Assembly (NCBI GenBank): GCA_003214465.1
Contig: QCLO01000017.1
Location: 1 to 38,971, forward strand
Direction of reading: 5' to 3'
DNA: 38,971 nt
Source: Acidimicrobiales bacterium AG-414-N20
GTDB lineage: Bacteria > Actinomycetota > Acidimicrobiia > Acidimicrobiales > MedAcidi-G1
A program made the translations under genes and the position numbers. How positions within the stretch are numbered: the stretch's first letter is position 1; every line of letters starts with the position of its first letter. Below the pieces are notes generated by a model. The model saw nothing but the letters and a program-made list of their open reading frames with translations, was not told the DNA's origin and made no database searches. Positions 9,197 through 15,616 of the stretch are shown here, piece after piece.

Positions 9197-9202
9197 TCGG
9201 CT

Positions 9203-10975
9203 ATGGGAATTATGGATGACGATATTCGCAGAGTCCGTGAAGAATCCGACATAATACGCTTGATAACTCAACATACACAATTGAAAAAAGTGGGTCGCTC
9301 TTGGAAAGGTCTTTGTCCTTTTCATAATGAAAAAACCCCCTCTTTTACTGTCAATCAGGAGAACGGTAGATATTACTGCTTTGGTTGTCAAGCAAAAGGA
9401 GACTCGATTGAGTTTTTACGCGAGATTGACAGTCTTGACTTTGTTGCCGCTGTTGAAATACTTGCAGCACAAAATGGAATACCGCTCAGGTATACCGATA
9501 AACAAGAAAGCAAATCACGAAATCGTAGAAAAGAATTAGTCGAACTTGTATCGCAAGCTGTTGATTTTTACCACGAAAAATTAATCGACATGGAGAATCC
9601 AGATGCACGGCCAGCTCGTGAGTATCTCAAGCAAAGAGGTTTGGGTGGTGATATCGCTGAAAAGTTTTCAATCGGTTGGGCGTCTGACTCATGGGACTCG
9701 TTATGTAAACATCTCGCAGTTTCAAATGAAGATTTACTAGCCTCTGGATTAGGTGGTATAAACAAAAATGGTGGTCAATACGACTTTTTTAGGAATCGAA
9801 TACTGTTTCCAATTTTCTCCGAACAGGGAGATCCAATTGCCTTTGGCGGGAGAAAACTTCCAGATGGAGAAGGACCAAAATACAAAAATACCTCTGACGG
9901 AGCGGAAATATACTCAAAGAGCCAGATCTTGTACGGCCTTAATTGGGCTAAAGAAGAAGCTGGAAGAATTGACGAACTGGTTGTTTGCGAAGGCTATACA
10001 GATGTAATTGGATGTCACGAAGCCGGAATCTCAAGAGCTGTTGCAACGTGTGGAACGGCATTAACTAAAGAGCATGTAAGAAAAATGTCACGATTCGCTA
10101 AAAAAGTGGTCTTGGCTTTTGATGCTGATAACGCCGGTCAGTCTGCTGCGGAAAAAGTTTACGAATGGGAATCTGAATTTGATGTACTTTTCAAAGTTGC
10201 CGACTTGCCAGAAGGACAAGATCCTGGAGACTTAGCATTTTCTAATCCAGATGACCTCAAACAGATAATAGACACTGCTAAACCCCATATGCAGTTTCGA
10301 GTTGACAGAGTTCTGAAAAAAGGAGATTTTGAAAGCAAGGAAGGCAGAGCAAAAGCCGCTATTGAAGCAATGAAGGTGGTTGCTCAGCATCCGGACGAAT
10401 TGATTCGTGACCAATACATAGTTCAGATAGCTGACAAATGCCTTATAGCTGCGGATGAAATAAGACGAAGAGCTTCGAAAGAAAATCCTGGAACAGAAAA
10501 AAATGCTAAAAACAGAGAAGTCGTTGAAGTTGCACGGGAAAAGTTGACTACGGAATATCAGGCCTTACGAATGCTCATCCATAGGTCCGAAGAAGTTAGA
10601 GATTGGTTGCACCCTGTTTTGTTCTCAGATCCATTGGCGGAGAATATTTTCATTGCGCTGACAAACTCAACTGACCTGCACGAAGCTAACCAGTCTCTTG
10701 GGGTGGAAGAATCTGACTTGATTGGACGTTTATCCGTTCAGGAGGCCGAAGACGACAAACCGCTCGGCGTGTTTTCTAGACTTCTTTCATTAGCCGCTGA
10801 ACGAAAAGCAGTCGAGTTTGAGTCCTTGGCGCGCCAGTCAGGTGAACTTTCAGAGTATCAGGAAGACATTTCTTATCTCAGGCGAAGCGTGATGGAGTTG
10901 AACGAAGAAGGAATTCATCAGATTGAAGAAGGAATGCAGTTACGTTCTTGGCTTATAGAGAAAGCAGAAGTCTAA
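9203..10975 (+). CDS. dnaG: DNA primase DnaG
   Basis: DnaG makes RNA primers at the replication fork. The 590 residues hold an N-terminal CHC2 zinc finger (Cys38, His41, Cys59, Cys62), the RNA polymerase core with FGGRKLPDGEGPKYKNT, and the TOPRIM motifs VVCEGYTDVIGCHEAG (Thr where Met is usual) and LAFDADNAGQ. A C-terminal helicase-binding region is likely from about residue 420 but is not conserved enough to show. MGI at the N-terminus followed by DDIRRVREESDI is the usual start, so ATG 9203 is preferred over the ATG at 9212. tRNA-Asn follows. Confidence 0.96.
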   Translation: MGIMDDDIRRVREESDIIRLITQHTQLKKVGRSWKGLCPFHNEKTPSFTVNQENGRYYCFGCQAKGDSIEFLREIDSLDFVAAVEILAAQNGIPLRYTDKQESKSRNRRKELVELVSQAVDFYHEKLIDMENPDARPAREYLKQRGLGGDIAEKFSIGWASDSWDSLCKHLAVSNEDLLASGLGGINKNGGQYDFFRNRILFPIFSEQGDPIAFGGRKLPDGEGPKYKNTSDGAEIYSKSQILYGLNWAKEEAGRIDELVVCEGYTDVIGCHEAGISRAVATCGTALTKEHVRKMSRFAKKVVLAFDADNAGQSAAEKVYEWESEFDVLFKVADLPEGQDPGDLAFSNPDDLKQIIDTAKPHMQFRVDRVLKKGDFESKEGRAKAAIEAMKVVAQHPDELIRDQYIVQIADKCLIAADEIRRRASKENPGTEKNAKNREVVEVAREKLTTEYQALRMLIHRSEEVRDWLHPVLFSDPLAENIFIALTNSTDLHEANQSLGVEESDLIGRLSVQEAEDDKPLGVFSRLLSLAAERKAVEFESLARQSGELSEYQEDISYLRRSVMELNEEGIHQIEEGMQLRSWLIEKAEV

Positions 10976-11059
10976 AAGGCGTAAATTCTCTAAATATTAC
11001 TATTTAGTCATTGAATAGCGACAGGTAAGGTTAACTGACTGATAATATTTCATTCTCCT

Positions 11060-11132
11060 TCCGGGGTAGCTCAGTTGGCAGAGCATCGGACTGTTAATCC
11101 GCTGGTCGTGGGTTCGAGCCCCACCCCCGGAG
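11060..11132 (+). tRNA. tRNA-Asn (anticodon GTT)
   Basis: A full cloverleaf can be folded. Acceptor arms are TCCGGGG and CCCCGGA, the D arm is GCTC/GAGC, the anticodon loop is CTGTTAA with anticodon GTT, and the T arm is GTGGG-TTCGAGC-CCCAC with discriminator G. The anticodon stem has one T-C mismatch at its outer pair. CCA is not encoded. A TAATAT box at 11043-11048 may be its -10. Confidence 0.95.
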
Positions 11133-11208
11133 CTGAAATCTCTAGCGTGATTAAGTGAAATTGAAAATCTTTAAAAGGTTACATTTCTAAAGGTAAGGTA
11201 TTTTCTGC

Positions 11209-11337
11209 ATGAGTGATGAAATAAAAGGAAGAGGTCAGGTGGGGGAGTTGATAGCGCAGGTTTTTGAACTTTACGAAAAAAAACAGCTGACAGAAGAAAA
11301 AGACTTAGAAGAGCAAGATCCTTTTATACAAACATAG
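11209..11337 (+). CDS. Possible 42-residue protein
   Basis: This short ORF begins MSDEIKGRGQVGELIAQVFE and ends in an acidic, charged tail, with one likely amphipathic helix over residues 10-35. It fills part of an otherwise empty stretch between tRNA-Asn and the reverse-strand hydroxylase. An AAGG stretch lies about ten bases upstream and a TAAGGT box nine bases upstream. The amino-acid make-up looks protein-like, but length alone gives little support and I recognise no family. Confidence 0.4.
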   Translation: MSDEIKGRGQVGELIAQVFELYEKKQLTEEKDLEEQDPFIQT

Positions 11338-11376
11338 TTTTAGGTTTTAAGTCATCTCAAAAATCGGTGTGGAAAA

Positions 11377-12282
11377 CTAGTCTGGATGATCTAAAAGACA
11401 AGAAATTTTGTTCTTCCAGCCTTTTTCTTTACGAAAGTCTGAAAAGAGGTCGGTAAGTTCGTGATAAGCGATTCTTAGAGGTTTAAACGTCTTAATATTT
11501 TTCGTTAGACCGTATTTTACTTTTCGCACCTCAGGTTCAAAAGTTCCGAAAATTTTATCCCAGGTGATTAAAATACCTGCATAGTTTTTGTCTATGTACT
11601 GTGGATTTGCACCATGATGTACCCGGTGATGGGAGGGTGTATTGAAAAGATTTTCAATTGGTTTTGAAAGTCTTCCAATAGTTTCAGTATGGATCCAATA
11701 CTGGTAGAGCAGGTTGAGCTGTCCAGCTTTCATTACTTGTTCAACAGGAATCCCAAGAAGTGGCAATGGCATGTGAACCCAAGAAACAAGATATCCGGAC
11801 CATGGTTGTCTAAGTGCAGTCGAAAGATTGTAGTGCTCGCTCGAGTGATGTGTCACATGGTTCGCCCAGAATATCCTTCGCTCATGCTGGAGTCGATGAC
11901 TCCAGTAGTAAAGAAAATCCCAGCCAATCATCGCAATTAAAAATGACAATTTGCGATTTTTGATATTAAAAATTCTATTGGAGTAAAGAGTCCGATAGAA
12001 CTTTCCTAAAAGTAAGGAAAAAAGAGTATTAATTGTAATATTTCCAGCGAGCATCTTAAGACTCGCCTTTGTGTCGTTTGTTTCATACCCAACCGGTACT
12101 AAAGGATCAGGATTTGAGTCCGATCCGGAAAGTTCTTCTTCTGATGCTTCGTCCAAATCACCTAATGCACGCAAATGAGGTCGATTCTGAAGAGTTCTAG
12201 CTTCAGCGATCATAGTCAAAGCAAACATGGGAAGGGATATAGCATCTATAAAGTCGAATTTTATTTTGCTGGTTTTTTGCAT
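11377..12282 (-). CDS. Fatty acid hydroxylase / sterol desaturase family protein
   Basis: This is an integral membrane di-iron oxygenase of the fatty-acid-hydroxylase superfamily. The histidine boxes are SHRLQH (His129, His133), HVTHH (142, 145, 146) and HHRVHH (219, 222, 223), with hydrophobic stretches near 80-95, 112-127 and 163-180. The start at 12282 (MQKTSKIK) is chosen because the longer frame back to 12405 would lie largely inside the upstream gene. The upstream glycosyltransferase ends 14 bases earlier, so the two form an operon. Likely substrates are a membrane lipid, sterol-like lipid or carotenoid, which cannot be decided from sequence. Residues 38-72 form an acidic insert. Confidence 0.85.
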   Translation of the reverse strand: MQKTSKIKFDFIDAISLPMFALTMIAEARTLQNRPHLRALGDLDEASEEELSGSDSNPDPLVPVGYETNDTKASLKMLAGNITINTLFSLLLGKFYRTLYSNRIFNIKNRKLSFLIAMIGWDFLYYWSHRLQHERRIFWANHVTHHSSEHYNLSTALRQPWSGYLVSWVHMPLPLLGIPVEQVMKAGQLNLLYQYWIHTETIGRLSKPIENLFNTPSHHRVHHGANPQYIDKNYAGILITWDKIFGTFEPEVRKVKYGLTKNIKTFKPLRIAYHELTDLFSDFRKEKGWKNKISCLLDHPD

Positions 12283-12296
12283 AACTAGAATCCAGT

Positions 12297-13466
12297 CTAA
12301 ACGCGGATGTTTCTCCAACTGAAACGTGAGCCAAGAAGATGCCCACCTGGCATAACGACAGTGAGGGTGAGAAGGAAAGCAAGCAGAGGATCCAAGCTGA
12401 ACCAATTAACGAAAGCGTTAATAGCTAATAGTCTCAAAAACATTAAAGCCCCAAGTGCTATGTGGACTCCTACAAGTCTTCGAATCCGGTCTGTTAAAGT
12501 TCTCACTGGACGTCCAGCAAAAGTCCAAAGATCGTGGAGAAGGATCGTAAATAGTATCCCGCCTTCACCTGCTAAAGCTGCAGATCTGGTCAAGTTCCAA
12601 TTATTTACATCAAACAACCAAAAGAAAATTACAGCGTCCAGCGTCAAGGCTCCTGCGGTAACAAGAAGATATCTAACAAGAGCACGACTCCTTAAAGGCT
12701 GTATACGTAATCTCAACAAATGCCGCAGATAAGAAATGTAGTGGCTGAGAGCTACTTTCGATTTTCCCGAAGAACGTTCAAGAAATACGTAAGGGACTTC
12801 TTGTATTTTGTTTGTCTGGGATCTGGCGAGGATTTCTAAAAGTATTTTGTAGCCGACAGGGTCAAGTTCTGTTTCAGTAATTATCGATCTTTTCACAATG
12901 AAAAATCCACTCATTGGGTCGTTAATTGTTCCTATAGCTCCAGGTAGGAGTAACTGACCAAGGGTTTGAGCGCCTCGTGAAAGAAGCCTGCGGGAAAGAG
13001 ACCATTTTTTAATCCCTCCGTGAGGTAAATATCGACTAGCAATAGCGACCTCATTGCGATCCTCACTGAAAGTATTAAATAAGTCTTTTATAACTTCTAC
13101 TGGGTGTTGCCCATCTCCGTCCATAACTCCTAAGAGTCGGCCATTTGAATAGTGCCATCCACATATGACTGCCGTAGCGAGTCCCTTACTGGCTAACCTG
13201 CGAATTACGGTCAACTCAGGAATTTCTTCTATGAGATCCGCTGCAATTTTCCAGGTGCTATCAGGGCTGTCATCATCAACCAGAATAATTTCGAAGTTGA
13301 TTTGAAGTTCTTCTAGAGAAGAATGCAATGCCCTTAAAATCCGTGAAATCCCATATGATTCGTTAAAGGTAGGTATGACGACACTGAGGTCTACATTCGT
13401 TGTTTTCTCGCCTGCAACTTTCATTGCTTCGAAATCTCTTATCTCTATGAAGCGTTCGGAATCCAC
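12297..13466 (-). CDS. Polyprenyl-phosphate glycosyltransferase fused to GtrA-like membrane domain
   Basis: The N-terminal 240 residues form a GT2 domain of the dolichol-phosphate-mannose synthase type: SVVIPTFNESYGI, IILVDDDSPDST, VMDGDGQHP and NDPMSGFFIVKRS. The C-terminal 130 residues hold four hydrophobic segments of the GtrA/DPMS type. Such enzymes load a sugar on a polyprenyl phosphate at the inner membrane face, and the GtrA part may help move it across. The start is set at GTG 13466, five bases after AGGAG (13472-13476); TTG 13469 is too close to that site, and ATG 13424 would cut only a non-conserved leader. It is operonic with the downstream hydroxylase. Confidence 0.9.
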   Translation of the reverse strand: MDSERFIEIRDFEAMKVAGEKTTNVDLSVVIPTFNESYGISRILRALHSSLEELQINFEIILVDDDSPDSTWKIAADLIEEIPELTVIRRLASKGLATAVICGWHYSNGRLLGVMDGDGQHPVEVIKDLFNTFSEDRNEVAIASRYLPHGGIKKWSLSRRLLSRGAQTLGQLLLPGAIGTINDPMSGFFIVKRSIITETELDPVGYKILLEILARSQTNKIQEVPYVFLERSSGKSKVALSHYISYLRHLLRLRIQPLRSRALVRYLLVTAGALTLDAVIFFWLFDVNNWNLTRSAALAGEGGILFTILLHDLWTFAGRPVRTLTDRIRRLVGVHIALGALMFLRLLAINAFVNWFSLDPLLAFLLTLTVVMPGGHLLGSRFSWRNIRV

Positions 13467-13547
13467 CAAAACTCCTGTAATTGTCTATTACTTATAAAAA
13501 TAATCGTACTTGCTAGCTCAGAACTAAGGCAGTTGGCGATTGTTTTG

Positions 13548-13553
13548 TAATAC
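13548..13553 (+). promoter_or_regulatory. Candidate -10 box (TAATAC) of the CAT tRNA
   Basis: TAATAC ends six bases before the first tRNA base at 13560, so transcription would begin almost exactly at the tRNA 5' end. No convincing -35 box is seen. Confidence 0.4.
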
Positions 13554-13559
13554 TGCATT

Positions 13560-13632
13560 GGGCCGGTAGCTCAGTGGTTAGAGCAGACGACTCATAATCG
13601 TCCGGTCGCGGGTTCGATCCCCGCTCGGCCCA
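13560..13632 (+). tRNA. tRNA with CAT anticodon (Met elongator or Ile2)
   Basis: The cloverleaf is complete: acceptor GGGCCGG/TCGGCCC (one G-T pair), D arm GCTC/GAGC, anticodon stem GACGA/TCGTC with loop CTCATAA, T arm GCGGG-TTCGATC-CCCGC and discriminator A. The initiator is ruled out because base 1 pairs with base 72 and the anticodon stem lacks three G-C pairs. The anticodon arm resembles E. coli tRNA-Ile2, whose C34 is made lysidine by TilS, so Ile is as likely as elongator Met. CCA is not encoded. The next gene starts three bases downstream. Confidence 0.93.
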
Positions 13633-13635
13633 CTT

Positions 13636-14667
13636 ATGAAAGCAGCATTAATAACTGAAAAAGAAACGATTAGTTTTTTTGAATTTGATGATCCTGATCC
13701 AGACTTGGATCAAGTTGTTGTTGAAATAACTTTGTGTGGCATTTGTGGAACTGACATACATGGCTTTAACACTCCGGGGCCAATGCGGGCCTCTATTTGT
13801 GGGCACGAGTGGACTGGAATTGTCAGTAAAACGGGTGATGAAGTTGGAAGAATTAAAGAGGGGGATCGTGTTGTGGTCGCTGTGCCCCCTTCTTGTGGTT
13901 TGTGTGTTTCTTGTCAGGCGGGTCAAATGGATAAATGTAATACAGTTTTAGAAGCAACAGTCGCAGCTGGCCGCTTCGATACGCCCCACGGTGGATTCGC
14001 CCCCAGAATAGCTGTAAACCATTGGAGAACAGTGATTGCTGATTCGAGACTTAGTGATTCGCAAGCTGCTCAAATTGAGCCGACGACAATCTGCTTTCAT
14101 GCGGTTCGTTCCACTTCGCCGAAACTTGGCGACGTTGTCCTGGTTCAAGGAGCGGGGCCGATTGGCTTAACAACTCTCCAATGGGCTCAAGTCGCTGGAG
14201 CTGGAACTGTAATTTCAGTCGAACCTGATCCACTGCGAAGAGAGGTTGCTCTGAATCTAGGAGCGGACTATGCGGTAGAAGCAGGTGAAAAGGCGCTGGA
14301 ACTCGTACAAGAAGTCACAAAAGGACTTGGAGCCGACGTGGTGTATGAATGCGCCGGGGTGGCGCCAGCACTTCAGAGTGCTGTTGATTTCGCGCGACGA
14401 GGTGGAACAGTTTCTTTGATAGGTCTCGCAGCTTCGGATGCTCTCACTAAACCGGCAGAGTGGCTTCGGAAGGAAATAAATGTCTCAGCATCACTTGGTT
14501 ATACACATGAAGAATTTGAGATGGCTATGTCATATGTGGCGGATAGTGAAATAAACCTTGATGCTATTCACACCGGTACTGTCCCTCTGAAAGATATAGA
14601 TAAGGCTTTTTCTGATCTGTCAAGTGGAACCTCAGGAGAACTAAAAATTTTAGTCGACCCTCGTTAA
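13636..14667 (+). CDS. Zinc-dependent medium-chain alcohol dehydrogenase
   Basis: The 343 residues match the MDR superfamily, threonine dehydrogenase/butanediol dehydrogenase branch. Catalytic zinc ligands are in CGICGTD (Cys37) and GHEW (His57). The structural zinc loop has four cysteines in CGLCVSCQAGQMDKC. The Rossmann motif is VQGAGPIGLTTLQWA, followed by an acidic residue (SVEPDP), which favours NAD. The substrate is unknown. The ATG is only three bases after the last tRNA base, leaving no room for a ribosome binding site outside the tRNA. Its stop is two bases from the stop of the convergent small gene. Confidence 0.9.
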   Translation: MKAALITEKETISFFEFDDPDPDLDQVVVEITLCGICGTDIHGFNTPGPMRASICGHEWTGIVSKTGDEVGRIKEGDRVVVAVPPSCGLCVSCQAGQMDKCNTVLEATVAAGRFDTPHGGFAPRIAVNHWRTVIADSRLSDSQAAQIEPTTICFHAVRSTSPKLGDVVLVQGAGPIGLTTLQWAQVAGAGTVISVEPDPLRREVALNLGADYAVEAGEKALELVQEVTKGLGADVVYECAGVAPALQSAVDFARRGGTVSLIGLAASDALTKPAEWLRKEINVSASLGYTHEEFEMAMSYVADSEINLDAIHTGTVPLKDIDKAFSDLSSGTSGELKILVDPR

Positions 14668-14669
14668 AG

Positions 14670-14825
14670 CTAGATCCACTCTCCAATTTTCCATCCGGCT
14701 ATTGAACCTACTGGCACGAGTATCGCAAAAGCCCACCATTCTTCTACCAGTCCTCCAGCGATAATCGCTCCTGCTATTGAGAATATTGCCCCGAAAAATA
14801 ATGGTGCGATTGTTGATTTACTCAT
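14670..14825 (-). CDS. Small membrane protein, 51 residues
   Basis: This reverse-strand ORF is preceded by GGGAG five bases before its ATG. It encodes a 51-residue protein starting MSKSTIAPLFFGAIFSIAGA. Two hydrophobic segments (about residues 6-25 and 32-45) are split by a short GLVEEWW turn, predicting a two-helix membrane hairpin. It ends WKIGEWI. I recognise no family. The good ribosome binding site, the hydrophobic pattern and the exact fit between the dehydrogenase stop and the bldD upstream region support a real gene. Confidence 0.72.
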   Translation of the reverse strand: MSKSTIAPLFFGAIFSIAGAIIAGGLVEEWWAFAILVPVGSIAGWKIGEWI

Positions 14826-15049
14826 AGTGCTCCCATCTATAAAAGCAACATTACAAGCTTAATTCCTTTGAGGCTCGGATGATTTTTAAATATGGAGGCA
14901 CCAGTTTAGATGTGCAAAATTTATATGTAAGGATTTTTACAACCACTCATGGTGTTGGTAACAAAAAAAAATACAGATTATTCTCACTCTTAGGCATGTT
15001 ATGACCACAGAGAGTAATAAAGTTATTATTAGTAAAGACAGGATTATTA
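14826..15049. promoter_or_regulatory. Divergent control region between small membrane gene and bldD
   Basis: This AT-rich stretch contains a perfect inverted repeat TAATAA-AG-TTATTA at 15015-15028, just ahead of the bldD ribosome binding site (AGGA, six bases from the ATG). Near it, GAGTAA at 15012-15017 fits the right half (GNGTNA) of the known BldD operator, while TGACCA on the left only partly fits. A TTGGTA box at 14955-14960 could be a -35. All of these are candidates only. Confidence 0.35.
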
Positions 15050-15577
15050 ATGGAACAGGACCCAGAAGATCAAGACAAGGCCTATAGAGGCCTTGTGGGG
15101 GAACGAATTCGATCTATACGTAAACAAAAGCGTCTCTCATTGCAAGAAGTTGAAGCAAGGTCTGAGGCTGAATTCAAAGCTTCTGTTCTTGGTGCTTATG
15201 AAAGAGCAGAAAGAGCTATTTCTGTGCCGCGTCTTCAGAGACTTGCAAATTTTTATAACGTTCCTGTAGATCAACTGTTACCTGGTGAAGATGTGCTGAA
15301 TGAATTGGATGGAGGTTCTCCATCTCAGGCAGACATTGATATGACTGAACGAAGCATAGTTATAGACCTCACAAAACTCGGCGAATCTAAAACTTCGGAA
15401 TCTGAGGTGATAAACCGTTATCTAAAGATCATTCAGGTGAAAAGACAAGATTTCAATGGTCGGGTGCTAACTATTAGACGTGACGATTTACAAGCATTGG
15501 CAGCGATAATAGGCACGACTGTAGAAGATGCGCCTCAACGTCTCGCTGAGCTAAATTTACTTCGAGATGCAGTTTAA
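15050..15577 (+). CDS. bldD: BldD-type transcriptional regulator
   Basis: The N-terminal XRE helix-turn-helix (residues 12-78) contains GERIRSIRKQKRLSLQEVE and LGAYERAERAISVPRLQRLA, matching BldD of Streptomyces. The C-terminal domain holds the c-di-GMP signature RXD-X8-RXXD as RQD (132-134), eight residues, then RRDD (143-146). In Streptomyces c-di-GMP bridges BldD into a dimer that represses development genes. Here the gene stands in front of secA on the same strand, 39 bases apart. An N-terminal acidic tail of about ten residues is extra. The family call is strong; the target genes are unknown. Confidence 0.9.
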   Translation: MEQDPEDQDKAYRGLVGERIRSIRKQKRLSLQEVEARSEAEFKASVLGAYERAERAISVPRLQRLANFYNVPVDQLLPGEDVLNELDGGSPSQADIDMTERSIVIDLTKLGESKTSESEVINRYLKIIQVKRQDFNGRVLTIRRDDLQALAAIIGTTVEDAPQRLAELNLLRDAV

Positions 15578-15616
15578 GGCTAAGACCTCTTAGGCCAGCA
15601 GATAGTCTTAATTGTA

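Noticed and set aside
10990-11007. CTAAATA-TTAC-TATTTAG hairpin after dnaG as a terminator
   Set aside because: The stem is nearly all A-T and no T-run follows, so it is too weak to call.
12283-12405. N-terminal extension of the hydroxylase frame
   Set aside because: It would overlap the upstream gene by 109 bases and has no hydroxylase-like sequence.
12307-12732. 141-codon plus-strand frame opposite the glycosyltransferase gene
   Set aside because: It is antisense to the GtrA-like domain, strongly basic and without motifs.
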